Part shown: positions 9,660 to 22,170 of the stretch, piece by piece | How the letters are laid out: each line of letters begins with the position of its first letter | Position numbering within the stretch: position 1 is the first letter of the stretch | Source of the DNA: Sisyra terminalis | Lineage: Eukaryota > Arthropoda > Insecta > Neuroptera > Sisyridae | Length of the DNA stretch: 64,000 bases | NCBI GenBank assembly: GCA_958496175.1 | Contig: OY292277.1 | Span: 52,711,050 to 52,775,049, forward strand | Reading direction: 5' to 3' | Notes under the pieces: generated by a model | Databases searched by the model: none | What the model was told of the DNA's origin: nothing | The model's input: the letters and a program-made list of their open reading frames with translations, nothing else | Made by a program: the position numbers and the translations under genes

Positions 9660-12370
9660 TTATTCATCTTTTGAAAAATCTCTTCCCCAAATCGCAAATG
9701 TCATCAATTCGGTTTGGGGTGCCAGTAATTTCATGGTGACTGTATCAGAATCGGATCTAACATAGCTCCATTGGGATTTAGGAAGAGCGTACATTCCCGA
9801 TGTCAAAGTTGTTGGAAAATCTAAAGTATGGTCGGTTTTTTCGAAATTGCCTTGAATGCTTATGTCTTCGAAGGTAATCGGCCAGGCTACGTTTGAATAT
9901 TTGGGAAAATGTACTCCACAGGATAATACTGAACTGTTGGTACATGAGGCAATACCGCAAGCCGTAACACTGTTGTTGGCGACTCCCGAAAATGTTTTCA
10001 ATCCATTGTAAACCAAAAATCTGTAGGAATAAACATCTTTGGTGTTAACCGATTCGGTGTTTGGTGAAATTGTTACAGAAAAATCGCAACATAATAAGTT
10101 ATTGCACAAGTTTGTCGACTGTGTTTGTCTGGATGTATCAATTAATTTTGTTGAATACATGGAAAGTTCATCCTCGATTAGTTCAAAGTTATCGAATAAT
10201 GATGGATCGGGTTTTGGTGTGGTTTTTGGTTGAAGATTTCCTCTGGCATCCATACTATAGGAAAATATAAGGTTGGGATACGTTTTCGGTAAGCTTCTGC
10301 TTTGTAGATCTCCACTGGTGATGATTTCCACGTCGGTTATTAAAAGAGTGGTATCATAATTTCCTGATATGTACATGTAGTTGTCGCGATCGTTTCTGTG
10401 GTGATAAATTCCTGAACCTCCAGAACCCACAAGAACTTCATTAACTCCAGCCGCTAACATATTGACTTGTTGCGAAAATGACCATCCTTCTTGCACTTGT
10501 AATGCTAAAATCAACGAAAAATTACTAAAATGTTGATTGATTTTTTTGGGATCATACCTGATAAAAATGGAGATCCTGCAGACCAACGATTGGGGAATAT
10601 GATGTCTGTGATTCCATAACTCCATGTCAGTTCTAGTGGAGGAGATTTGAAGATGATATCGAAGCATGTAAACATGCCAAATTTAACGTTGAAATCAGTG
10701 GTGAACGTGGAAATTTCTGGAGTTACTGTATTGTTGTTTAAGTATTCTCCATACAAATTAAATTTTCGGTAGCTAGAAATTAAAATACACTTATTCTTTG
10801 AGTGTGTATACAATATATAGGATATATTGCGGTCCAATTTATGTAGTATAATTTAATATAATAATATATAAAAATCATACCATAAACATAAATTTGAACA
10901 CAAGTTCAAACAAAAATATTCGTGACGTATTGCTCAGATACGTATTCCGATTGCCAAGCAATCTTCCTCAGTGGTCAACAAGTAGTTTGGATCACTCTTT
11001 TCATATGAATTTGATGAATTTGACATGATTCACTTGATGACCACTGAAGAAGATTGCTTGGCAATCGAAATACGTATCTGGACAATACGTCACAAATATT
11101 TATGGTATGATTTTTATATATTATTATATGAAATTATACTACATAAATTGGACCGCAATATATCCTATATATTGTATACACAGTATAACTGTTCAAAGTC
11201 AGCGAAAAAATATTATTTTGATTATTCTTTGAGGTAAAATTAATTTTTAGATTATACTAACCGGCCAATTACAGTTCCTGTACGATCGAATGCGACATTT
11301 GTATTGAAAAAATAGTACTTATCGGGTGCACATTCTCTGGTATCGTTCAAAAGTTTTTGAGTTTTGGGATTGCAGTCAAGCCTCTCGGGAATATTGATAA
11401 CCAAATTCATTGAATTGGTTTTTGCGGCACAAGAAAGTTGCTTGAAATCCTTCAAAAAGAATCAGAATTAAATGATTCAGAATTTTATAAGACAACTATG
11501 ACTTTTAGTTGAAACTTTGTCAATAAATAGTTAATTTTTTAAGACAATTCATTAATGGTTAGAATTTCAATTTGTATAATTACAAAAAGAAAAAAATTAC
11601 AGCAAAAAGCACACAAGAAAATTTGAAAAAGCTTTCAGAAATAAAATGAAATACATTTTAAAACTTTAGAAAGATATTTTGGTGGAAATTTTTTGTGGAA
11701 CATTTTGCTATCATTTCCCACTTCTTTAGCTACTAAAAACCCTTGAATAAGCTATTTAAGAAGTTGTAAATAGTAATAAAATATTCTTGGAAAGCAAATC
11801 ACTTGTATATTTGATAAAACTATATCAACTTAATAACTGTTTTTTTTTTTGGAATTTTAGGTTTCTAAGTTTCACATTAAATATCTAAGGAACATTCCAA
11901 ACTCTTAATACTTACCGAACTGTATCCGGAATCTTTGGAAGTGCATGGTGAAATTTTGTCTTCAGGATCCGGAACTTCTGTTGTGTATTGTTCATAAGTG
12001 GCTCGATCCGGAATATATGAGTTCCCCAAGAGTCCATACTCCGGAAAAATCAAAATATCAACATTCTAAAACGAAAACGTAACATTGAAATACAATTCTA
12101 AAAATCAATTAATTTACAAACATTTTCTTTAGCTTTTGCAATAACAGTCAAATAATTCTTCACATTAACATCGAAAGTGGCTACAGAAAGTATATTATAA
12201 TCGACAACACCAGCTCGATAAGTAGTCGCCGAAGTCGACGTCTGCAATTATATATTTTATCAGAAAATTGAAAAAGTAATTTAATAAAACTTTGCAATAC
12301 AAACTTGAAATGATGATGCCAGCAAACTGGATAACAAAATCGTTACAAGAAAAACGTTATTTACCCTCAT
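9660..12370 (-). CDS. Vanin-like pantetheine/biotin amidohydrolase (nitrilase superfamily), six exons
   Basis: Vanins and biotinidases hydrolyse the amide of pantetheine or biocytin. My model on the minus strand joins 12370-12305, 12241-12122, 12065-11916, 11449-11262, 10772-10558 and 10504-9660. All introns are GT-AG, the frame is continuous, and it gives 527 residues, close to the ~510 usual for vanins. Residues 1-18 form a signal peptide. The nitrilase triad is complete: E71 in FPEYG, K178 in GRYRKFNLYGE and C211 in GMFTCFD. K178 and C211 have the same numbers as in human VNN1, as I recall them, which supports the splice model. The C-terminal half (exon 6, about 280 residues) is the cysteine-rich vanin base domain. 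No hydrophobic GPI-type tail is seen, so secretion is likely. Pantetheine and biotin substrates cannot be told apart from sequence. Intron 4 carries a foldback element. A TATA box and GATA sites lie upstream. Confidence 0.92.
10803..11221. mobile_element. Foldback retroelement with 12-bp target duplication (family B copy 1), in vanin intron 4
   Basis: Inverted arms run from GTGTATACAATATATAGG (10804) to its complement ending at 11181. A one-sided extension continues to 11221. The exact 12-bp repeat TTATTCTTTGAG flanks it (10791-10802 and 11222-11233). Each arm holds the core: CTGARGAA, a GATTGC/GCAATC hairpin with a 3-base loop, GAAA, then an ACGTAT/ATACGT hairpin ending in GTC. The element lies within the intron, between donor and acceptor, and leaves both untouched. 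A second copy is at 56240-56686. Confidence 0.85.
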
Positions 12371-12440
12371 TTTTTTTTGCCAAATTTTGACAAAGAATTG
12401 GAAATAAATTTTGGTTAATTTTTTCGGGTCATTCCCGAGT

Positions 12441-12450
12441 CTTTTATATA
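12441..12450 (-). promoter_or_regulatory. TATA box of the vanin-like gene
   Basis: TATATAAAAG on the minus strand, about 70 bases upstream of the ATG. With the usual ~30-base spacing, transcription would start near 12415 and give a 5' leader of about 45 bases. Confidence 0.7.
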
Positions 12451-12463
12451 TTTAATGCTGGGT

Positions 12464-12570
12464 TGATAAGCCGATAATGAGGGTACTTAAGCGATTTTTT
12501 TTCCAATCGTACGATTTTTGTTTGAACAAGAACAGATAACGAGAGCTCAGACGTGGTGTGACTAAGATAA
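12464..12570. promoter_or_regulatory. Cluster of GATA motifs upstream of the vanin-like gene
   Basis: GATA cores in one orientation occur at 12464 (TGATAAG), 12472 (CGATAAT), 12534 (AGATAA) and 12565 (AGATAA), within about 130 bases upstream of the TATA box. GATA factors drive many insect midgut and fat-body genes, so gut expression is a reasonable guess. In such AT-rich DNA some sites will be chance. Confidence 0.4.
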
Positions 12571-12579
12571 AACAAAAAT

Positions 12580-14310
12580 CGATGAAATTAATTTTCCCAT
12601 TTTTTTTTTCGGTTCGCAACAAAGAAATTGTAGAAGTTAATGAGATTCATTAATTAACTGCTTTGAAATATTAAAGTAATTTACGAGAGGCATAATTAAC
12701 TTTATTTAATAAAGTATTTTGGGAAATTATAAAATTTACATTTTCGCGTTGGTAAAATTTATTTTAAGAGAAATATAACCGAAAATAATATTTTATATTT
12801 CGGAGGCAAGGTCAATGTTAAATGAATTCACTGAGGAATTCGTTACGTTGTGGATGATTTGGTGAATTTTTTCTAAGTTTGTCAGTTCAAATTGGTACTA
12901 TATCTCTTACGTTTCCTCGGTGGTAACATCAAAAAATTTTGCCATGCACATAAATTATATAATATAAATAATAGCTTAAGAAAAAATATTTTATAATTTC
13001 TAAAATTTGATTTGTTTTAATTGACCAATATTATATTTTTAATCATTGAAAGATTGTAAAGAAGAATTAGATGACTAAAAGTTAAAATATTTATTAAGTA
13101 ATTTAAAATTTAATGAAAAGAGGTATCAAAAATTATAATAAGAAAACCAACCACCAATGGAATTAATTTAATGTACATTACAATTGTAAGAATGATTTTT
13201 AGTTAGGAAATTGAGCTAAATTTTAAGACTATGAAACATCTCAATGATTTTAATTTTTTTTGGACTTCTAAAGAGCCAAACCGAAAAACAAATATTACAT
13301 TTATAGTTTCCCAATTTTTGTTTCCTTCAAGGAAAAACTTTGACTTTTTCGTACATCCAAATAAATAACGCCAAAGAAACATAATAAAAATTTCCCTTTC
13401 ACCAAATCTTTACCAATAAATAACGGCGAAACTTAAAACACATAGCTAAAATAAAAACGAACGTTTGTTTATTGAAAAGTGAATCTCCATGCGATTTTCC
13501 GGTACAAAATGGCCAACGACATCCGATTCAAATACTTCAAATTTTTTCCTCATTTCGCATGGCTAATAAAATCGTACAAAACACAACTTTTCCACGAAAT
13601 ATTTCCTAAACGAGAAAAATATTACAACGTAGGAAAATATACGAGGGAAATTTAGATGGATCTAGATATATTAGGTGTGTCACGTAAGACTTTCCACTTG
13701 TTTATCGCATGCCAAACTCCCTAAAGTTGTTTTTTTCATATTTTTTGGGGTTTAGATGATACCTAGAATGAATTGCGTTTTTTTTTCCACTTGCTTTGCT
13801 TTCTATACTGGAAAGCTTTCACGTTCTTTTTGTACAAAGCTTTCGATGTATGTGATACATTGGCAATGTTTTGTGAAAGCTTTGGCACAAGTTAATAGGT
13901 ACTTTTACGTGGTAAAAAGGCTTACCAGCAAAAATTGCATAAATATGCGATAAAAAATGAATTGGTTGGTTTACTTACAAAGAGTTTATAAACAAAGGCA
14001 TTTTTTCAATGGAATTTTGTACTAAAGATCAATTTACAAAGTTTTTATTACTGTAAATAGTCCAAACTGTAAACCTCCAAATGGAAGAAGAGTTTGGTTT
14101 ATTGGTAAACCAAAAGTTACATCAAAAGAAATCAACCATTTTGAGCCTTTTGGTTTTGCGTTTTTGATTTTCTCTACCTAATCTAAATTGCTATTAATTA
14201 AAAAACTTTCAGGTGTCCCTAAATCGTTAAATCGTATGCATTATCATTTAGCAAGTACAACTTTCCTCCAGTTGTCCTTGAATTTTACCATCATAGTTAT
14301 TTTTATACAT
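12580..14310. other. Intergenic, no gene seen
   Basis: AT-rich DNA without coding potential or recognised repeats. Confidence 0.5.
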
Positions 14311-14312
14311 TA

Positions 14313-16864
14313 CTAGCTAAACCCGGCAAACGTTGTTCTGCCAGCCAATAGTTGGAAATAGATAAATTGAATTTAGGAAAAAAAAAGCTTGAAAATTATT
14401 AGAATCACCTCCCTTATCAACCTGCAGCATCCCTCGTTGTACCAATTATAACTCATCTTCAATATATACATTGATCAATTACGTTTTGAGAACCTCTACC
14501 TCTAAAAATCACTATACGATCATAACAATGAAGTATTGACAGTTAACGGCTATTGTATTGACTGTTGAAAAGGCCGTTTTTTTGCGATCGCAGATATGTT
14601 ACTGACGCAAGAAAAGATAAAAACAATCATTAAAGCGGATTATATATCGTGACAAAATTTGAGCTAAATGGATGCAAAACTTTTTGAATTTTTGAAATCT
14701 ACACAAACCAACATAACAATTCTATATAAGTAGATAAAACATAGATTATTCATTGTTTATTTAAATCAGAGATTGTCCAAAGTGGCCAACCCGCGAGATT
14801 CATCAGACTTTTATAAAATGTATACATTTTATAATGACCATAGTGATGCAAATCAATATATAATAAATGTTTACAGTGTATCTAAATTAAGTATGGAGAA
14901 TTTGAGATATAATTTTAATGGTGGCCCGCGGATTTATGATGCATTTCCGAAGTGATCCGCAATACAATTTGGGTTGGCCACTCCTGGTTTAAAATCTGCT
15001 GATTGTTTAATATCTTAAAAAAGAACATAGATATTTAATTAAAGAGTCTAATTTACATCCAATTAATGGATGTCCATTTAATTATTTTAATCAGGCTTCT
15101 TCTAAATGCAACTTTTATTATTAATAGTTAAACGTAAATAGGCAACCTTTTCTTTCGAAGAAAAATTATTTGAACTTAATTACAAAGTTTCTATCAAAAC
15201 AGCAAAGCTTTCTTAAATTGGAACCAAAAGTAAAACCAGAATAAAATGTTGGTACAACTATTTAGATTAAACTTGTTTGTGATCTTTAAACTTATTTTTG
15301 GCACAACACGCCTAAGATGTACCCGAAAACAAAATATTATCAAAATCAATAAGCCTGTTAATGAATCATACAAAAGAATGCAGGTAGGCAAAAATTTACG
15401 TTCGAATTATCGACCTTTGATCCATAATGATCAATACTGTGACCGAAACCGACTTAATTCCAAGCTGGTGTGAAATTCCAAACGATTCTCTACCTGATAT
15501 CAACGGGTGGTATAAAATAGCATAGTAAAAGTTTGAAGGCCAACATGTGTGAAAAAGGTAGACTCAAAGGTGTAGTTTTTGGATTCGGAAAGAGGTGTTA
15601 ATGTATTTATAATTGACAACAAATAATAAATTCTTTAAACGACACACTTAAAGCTGACATTCTCTCATTTTGGCCTTCAAGCTTGTACTATGGTATTTCA
15701 TATCTACAGTTGAGCATATGCTTGAATTTTTCGTATATATACAATTTAATAATATTTTAAATGTATTTACAAACAAACCAAATTTCAAATTTCATTTCAT
15801 GGTTTCTTTAAATTCTTTTGTGTATGCTAATAATATTAAATATATTTAAAAAATAAAGCGTTTTATCAATTGCCTGCGTTACGATTGATATGTACTCGAT
15901 TATGTTATATGCAAATATTTTTTTATCAAATATCAGAGGACCCGGTTTACTTTGTTCCACCTAAAATTGAATTGCGAAAATTAATTGATATCGGTAATAT
16001 TACTACATTTTTAATGATTAAATTACTAATAATAACAATAATTATTAGCAATTAAATTAATATACATTGCATTTTACTTATGTAAATCTACACCCTTAAA
16101 AACATTAAGGATGTTTAAACTCATATGCATACGAAAAATCTTTAAATTCTCACCTATATATGAGTTTAAAGACATACATAATTATTTCTAAATATATTTT
16201 TGTATTTGTCCTTCAAAATTGAATTGTTTTGTGGCCAATTCGATCCAAAGATCGCTATTAATCAGAGACTGGAAGCTTACTGGAAATATTCCTGTTTTCT
16301 TTAGTACTTCCTTAAACTAATTTGTTTTATGGGCGAAACGACTTAATTTGTAAACTACTTTTTAGTTTTTGAATTTTGGCCAAAGAGTTTTTACAATCAT
16401 TTCCTATCCCATAAACTAATGAGCGTAATTTTTCTAGTGATGGGACCAATTTTACTTTTCCACCAGTACAACATAACCCTGTAGATTCACCACTGTATTT
16501 TAACGCCTTACAATAATGGCAAATGATTGTCATTTCCCCAATTGTTCCATAGTATAATAAATATTAAGTAAAATATGTAAATAACACATAAATTAAATAA
16601 ATAAAAATTCCAAATTCAAATGTTGCTAATCGTTTTTTAAAATAAATCACAGGCATCAATGATTACAAAGATTATAAAGACAAGTAGGCGTAAAAATTTG
16701 CAGAAGATGCTGAGGAACATCTTAATCTTCTAGAGGTATATTATATACTTTTTATCCGATTCCCATGTCTACCGAATATACATAGAAAATTTCATGAAAA
16801 TTGGTCCAGCCATTCTTGAGTTGTAAATAGTGTATCTAACACAACTTTTTTTTATATATTGAGA
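14313..16864 (-). mobile_element. Helitron-like element (minus orientation)
   Basis: Read on the minus strand the element begins TCTCAATATATAAAA (16864) and ends GCCGGGTTTAGCTAG (14313). It therefore has a TC start and a CTAG end between host A and T, the Helitron insertion rule. The 5' part contains the complement of a motif reading ATTTCATGAAAATTGGTCC, common in insect repeats of this kind. There is no Rep/helicase coding region, so it would be non-autonomous. The boundaries are inferred from end signatures only, and the interior may be composite. Confidence 0.45.
14767..14986. mobile_element. Possible small hAT-like MITE
   Basis: AGTGGCCAACCC near 14781 is mirrored by GGGTTGGCCACT near 14972-14983, and GC-rich GTGGCCCGCGG lies inside. 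This resembles CAGGGGTGGCCAACC-type hAT ends. No target duplication was recognised. Confidence 0.35.
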
Positions 16865-16869
16865 TGACT

Positions 16870-18440
16870 AAATTTTCCCTAGTCTGCATATGTAAATTGA
16901 TTTTTTTTTAACTGTTAAATTTTAGCCTTTTTGTTATTTAAAGTGAAAATTTTTGGTCAAAAAGATTACGTTTCTTTTTGAAAACTATCTACTTATGTAC
17001 TTATAAACTAACTACTTATAAACTATCTACTTATGTTTAAAACTATTATAATTTAAAAAAAGATTTACTACTGAATTTATTAACTTATTATTAATAATTA
17101 AATATATTAATTTATTACTGAACTTATTAACAAGTTGCAGTAATAAAATTAGATTCCTTAAGACGAGAGTGAATAAATCAAACCCAAATAAAAATAATCT
17201 TCAACGCTAAACGAAAGAAAAATTGAAAAAACTAAATATTTAACTTACGTTTTTTTCCCCGTCAATCTTCAAATCTAAAGTTGAATTTTTGTTACTCAAA
17301 CATGTTACCAGGATGTTTACTTTGCAAACAATTAAGCATTCTGAATAATTTAATATCTACCGAATTAAATTTGCAAGGTAAATTAAACTTTCGTTAGTAA
17401 AAATACGAATTCTATTCCACTGAGTGAATTCCCATTGTTTTGGGAAACAGAAAAACCAAACTGTTTTTCTTTCCAAACTTTGAAAAGCCTCATAAACCTC
17501 TTACATTTCATATGAAACATTTCGCTCTTAAAGCTCTAACATTTGATCAATTTGGAATTTTGCCAAATCAATTAAAGAATATTAAAATTTTAATGGATTT
17601 AATTTTAGTTTGGTAACGTCTATTAGAGCTAATAATATAACTGTTATCGTTTAAAAAAAAGGTAAAAAAAATGGCACTTATTATAATGTTTTCTTTACTT
17701 GTAGTTTTCGTAAAATTTTATATGAAAGATAAAAACTTTTTTCCATGAAAAAGTTGATTAAAATATTTCTATTCGTAGGAAAAAGCATAAAAGATTTAAT
17801 TACATCAAGTCATTCAAACTTTTCCGAAACCCTTTTTTATATTTCTCACATTATTTTAGAGTCTTAAACATATCATTGTCTTGCAGTGCCTCCAATTTAA
17901 TTTTGACTTTCCTCTCCACATATATAGAGGTAGTTACATTTTCCATAAATCAATTAGGCTAATTAAAAGTAGGTAAGTTGTCGGTTCGTGCAATTTCCAC
18001 CCTTTTATGTAAAATAATGTTAAATACAACACATTTTATTTACATATTAAATAGGTTTTGCTTGAGTTTCTTGAAAAGCTTGCCAAGCTTATTTGCTCGA
18101 TAACAAGCACTTGCAATTTTCCAGACTCTATGCACAAAGTATATGCACAAAGCCTGGCAAATTGTAAAATGCAAACAGTGAAACACGCTGTTGCTGTTCT
18201 AGGCAGCTAATTTCGTTAATCTAATTAATCGATTGCGATCAAATTATTCGAGATTGGGGTGTGGAATTTAATTTGAATGGTGGTGCATTTGTATGATTGC
18301 TAAATGCGTTGGACTATATTCGTAAATGTGGTGATATTTGTTGGGAGAAAATCTCTTTTTGGTTGATATCAAACAAAAATTATAGACTTTAATTAATTAC
18401 CTTTATATCCATTCGGATAAATATCAAACCCGTTTTTTTT
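16870..18440. other. Intergenic, no gene seen
   Basis: AT-rich. A short ACTTAT(A)AACTATCT repeat occurs near 16987-17035. Nothing else stands out. Confidence 0.45.
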
Positions 18441-18449
18441 TCTTATTGA

Positions 18450-20620
18450 ATAATAAGTTTTAATAATTACAACATGTAAAATCATATTTTGTTCAAAATA
18501 ATTCCCTTTGTTAACCATTCATTTTGGCCATTTTTTTAACAATTTGTAGATACCATACCAAAAATAAATGTTTATCTTCTGAACTAAATCCAGTACCGAA
18601 TAATTTTTGTAGATCTTCGTAAAATGTGACGTTTTGATCAATAAGTACGTAAATCTGGGGAATAAGCCACATGCGAAAGCATTTGCCTACTGAATACCCG
18701 AATCATATCATTCACTCATTTTTCTGTAAGGCCAGGGGAATTACAATGCAGTCAAATCATTATGCATTACCTATTTCGATATTTTGGCCATTTTTCACAC
18801 TAAAGCTTGCTTCAAATCTACTTTCGTAAGTCGTTGTTGCATTTGACAACCATTTTTCCAAAAAATCTTCCATTTTGAAGTCTTTTTCAATGGTCTTCCG
18901 CATTTTTCGTTTTCCACATCAAAATCGCCATTGTAAATTGTTTTAAGCTCCTCAAAGCTTAATATTGAGATACTTTTTCTATAGATTTTTCTCTAAACTT
19001 TTATCTTCAGCTTCTGTTAGTATGAATAAGGATAAATTTACTGGTTAAGCTCTATCCTTCACTCGTTTTTCTCTATGACCAGGGGAATTACAATGCTGTC
19101 AAATCAATATACATTTCCTATTTCGATATTTTGGCCGTTTTTCACGCTAAAGCTTGCTTTAAATCTACCATCGTAAATCGTTGTTGCATTTGACTACCAT
19201 GTTTTCCAAAAAATCTTCCATTTTGAAGTCTTTTTCAATGGTCTTCCGCATTCCTCGTTTTCCACATCAAAATCGCCATTATCAATTGTTTTAAGCTCCT
19301 CAAAGCTTTATATCGAGGTACTTTTTCTATAGATTTTTTTCTAAATTTTTGTCCTCAGCTTCTTTTAGTATTAATAAGGATAAATTTGCTGGTTTAGCAT
19401 CATCCTTCACTCGTTTTTCTGTATGGCCAGGGGAATTACAATACAGCCAAATTATTATGCATTACCTATTTCGATATTTTGGTCGTTTTCCACGCCAAAG
19501 CTTGCTTCAATTCTACTATCGTAAGCCATTGTTGCATTTGATCTCCATTTTTCCAACAACTCTTCCATTTTGAAATATTTTTCAATGGTTTTCCCCATTC
19601 TTTGTTTTCCACATCAAAATCGTCATTATCAATTGTTTAAAGCTCCTCAAAGCACTGTGATTTCTTAAAAGCATATTAATTATTCATTTTGGAGTGCAGT
19701 CGATCTTATTTCACCAGCGGTTATTATTTAAATGGTAAAAGAAAATCAATGATATCCGCAAATCGTACTTTTAGGCACAAAATTCGAAAAGTTTAATGCT
19801 ATTAAAAATGATGAAATCGTAAAAAAATTACACTTTTATGAATTGGAAAACATTGTTAAAGATCAAAACTAAAAATTGCTTCAATAACATGATTTGGTAG
19901 ATCTTCTTTTAGTCTCCATCACCAGTAATTGGCAATTTCCAGTTCAATACTAATATACCTAATATTTTCTTTGAATATTTTTGTTGCTAAATATTGAGAG
20001 ATACTTTTTCTATAGATTTTTTTTAAAATTTTTATCTTCAGCTTCTTTAAGTATGAATATGGAAAAATTAGCTGGTTAAGCTCTATCCTTCACTCGTTTT
20101 TCTATATGACCAGGGGAATTACGAAACAGCCAAATCATTATGCATTACCTATTTCGATATTTGGGCCATTTTTCACACTAAAGCTTGCTTCAAAACTACT
20201 ATCGTAAGTCATTGTTGCATTTGAATACCATTTTTTCCAACAACTCTTCCATTTTGAAGTTTTTTTCAATGGTCTTCCGCATTCTTCGTTTTCCACATCA
20301 AAATCGCCATTATCAATTGTCTTAAGCTTCTCAAAGCACTGTGATTTCTTAAAAGCATATTCAACGTAAATTTTGGAAAGCAGTCGATGCAATTCCGCCA
20401 GTAGTTTTTGTTAAAATGGTAAAAAAAATTCAATGCTATCCGTGAATCGTAACTGTACTTTTTAGGAATAAAATTCGATATGTTTAATGCTATTAAAAAT
20501 TATAAAATCGTAAAAAAATTACACTTTTACAAATTAGAATTCATTTTTAAAGATCAAAACAAAAAAATTACCTTAATTACATGATTTGGTAGACCTTTTT
20601 TTAGTCGCCACCACCACTAA
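18450..20620 (-). pseudogene. Dead mariner transposase with internally amplified segment
   Basis: Minus-strand reading gives broken mariner transposase pieces in the right order. The N-terminal part (FEKLKT.. GDFDVENEE..GRP followed by a frameshifted Q-T-Q-Q-like stretch) occurs four times, near 20345-20150, 19660-19470, 19315-19120 and 18985-18770. The C-terminal part follows once: LSHVAYSPDL near 18690-18660, which matches the SPDLAPSD region, then IYKLLKKW and NYFE near 18560-18490, which match the usual mariner C-terminus. Stops and frameshifts occur throughout and the central D,D34D catalytic region is lost. It encodes no active protein. The repeated N-terminal block is described separately. 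Confidence 0.7.
18710..20610. repeat. Tandem array of a mariner-derived block (~345 and ~684 bp periods)
   Basis: The marker CCAGGGGAATTAC occurs at about 18732, 19079, 19427 and 20110, giving spacings of 347, 348 and 683 bases. The last spacing is about twice the others because two copies carry a longer unit: CACTGTGATTTCTTAAAAGC recurs at 19653 and 20337. Copies are visibly diverged by point changes. The array arose by local duplication inside one mariner copy. Confidence 0.8.
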
Positions 20621-22170
20621 TTGGCAATTTTCAGTTCCATATTAACATACCTAATATTGAGGTACTTTTTTTATAATTTTTTTTCTCTAAATTCTTGTCC
20701 TCAGCTGGGAATAAGGATAAATATACTAGTTAAGCTATATTTGGTTATTTATCTGCAACAGGTCGTTAGTTTAATTGTTGGTGGCTTAATGATTAAAACT
20801 TTATAAGGCACCTGGTATAATTTGGTTTCCTCAAGGGAATGATAATAAATAGGGTAAATTTGTAGTTTAATAAAACGTTACTTTTATACAATGAAAAAGA
20901 TTGAATTTCGAAAAAAAATCAGAGCTTTCACGCTCTTGGCAATAAATTAAAACATCTTCAAGTATACCTATCTATTTTTTCTTAGTATTTTAGTTTTCCA
21001 AATACTGCACTATTAGCCAATGTTGGAGCATTTTATGGGACTAAAAGGGAAATAATATTAAAAAATACATTTTCCTGCTTATTTTAGAGTAATAATTTTA
21101 TGGCAAAGATCTACCTAATGTACAATTTAAGTAAAATTTAAATATAATAATGGTTTGGGTTACAAATAAATAAAAAAAACACTATAGAAAACTTCAACAA
21201 TATATTTTACGTAGTCGTAATTCAGAAAGTGTTTATTGTAAGGAAAAAGTTTGCAACTAAACTTTGAGAGGATTATTATTTGCTATATAAAAGCTTTTGG
21301 ATAAAGTTTTTGCCGGAGTAGAACAAAAGAAATTAATTGTTCAACTAAAAGCCTGGAAAATATTGACTAAATTCTGGAATAAAAAAAAAAACTTTTGATT
21401 TCCATTAGGTTGCCTCCCAATTGAATTGCACAAGTGCATTGCTCCGCATCTGCTATATGCTGTTCTCAAATGAAAATTCCATTCGCAAAATTTTAAGTGT
21501 ACGATATTTGCAGAATATTTTACGTTAAACAGAACAATAGTGATCATAACAATAATAATAATAGAGACGAGAATAATCTAAATATCTTAGAAAACCTCAT
21601 TTGTTCGCTTAAGCTCATATACTCATTCATTTCTATGCTATATAAAAATTTTCTACTCACTTAATTCCAAATTTATTCAATCTCGCGTTTCGTTGCCATT
21701 TTTTAAAAAAACTTTAGTTTTCAGTAGATGGAAAATATGTTTTTTTTTTCTCGAAAATATTTCTCTTTAAAGAGGATTTTATGTAACGATGATACACTTA
21801 TGACAATTTTCCGCGAAACCTTGCTGATATTTTCCTACGAAAACTGGGTTAACAGGATATGTAAAATAATAAAAGGAAAATGCAACGTGCTTTTATACTG
21901 TAGACCGGTTTACTTACTTATTATATATATATAAGGTACTTGTACCTAATAAAACCACTCGAGAATATGTCCTCAATAAATGGACGTTTTTAATATTCCA
22001 CCTTCGTACAAATAAAAGTCAATATTTAAAATCATTTAATTAAATTTCTAATTTTCTAGTAAAACGGAAATGTTGATAATTTGTAATCGATTTTCATGAA
22101 GTACTCTCTCGAGACTATTTCACTTTTTGAGTATAATTTTCAAACTTTTGTATGTAAAATACTTTTATTA
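20620..22170. other. Intergenic, no gene seen
   Basis: AT-rich sequence with no supported coding region. Short open frames here lack family features. Confidence 0.45.
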
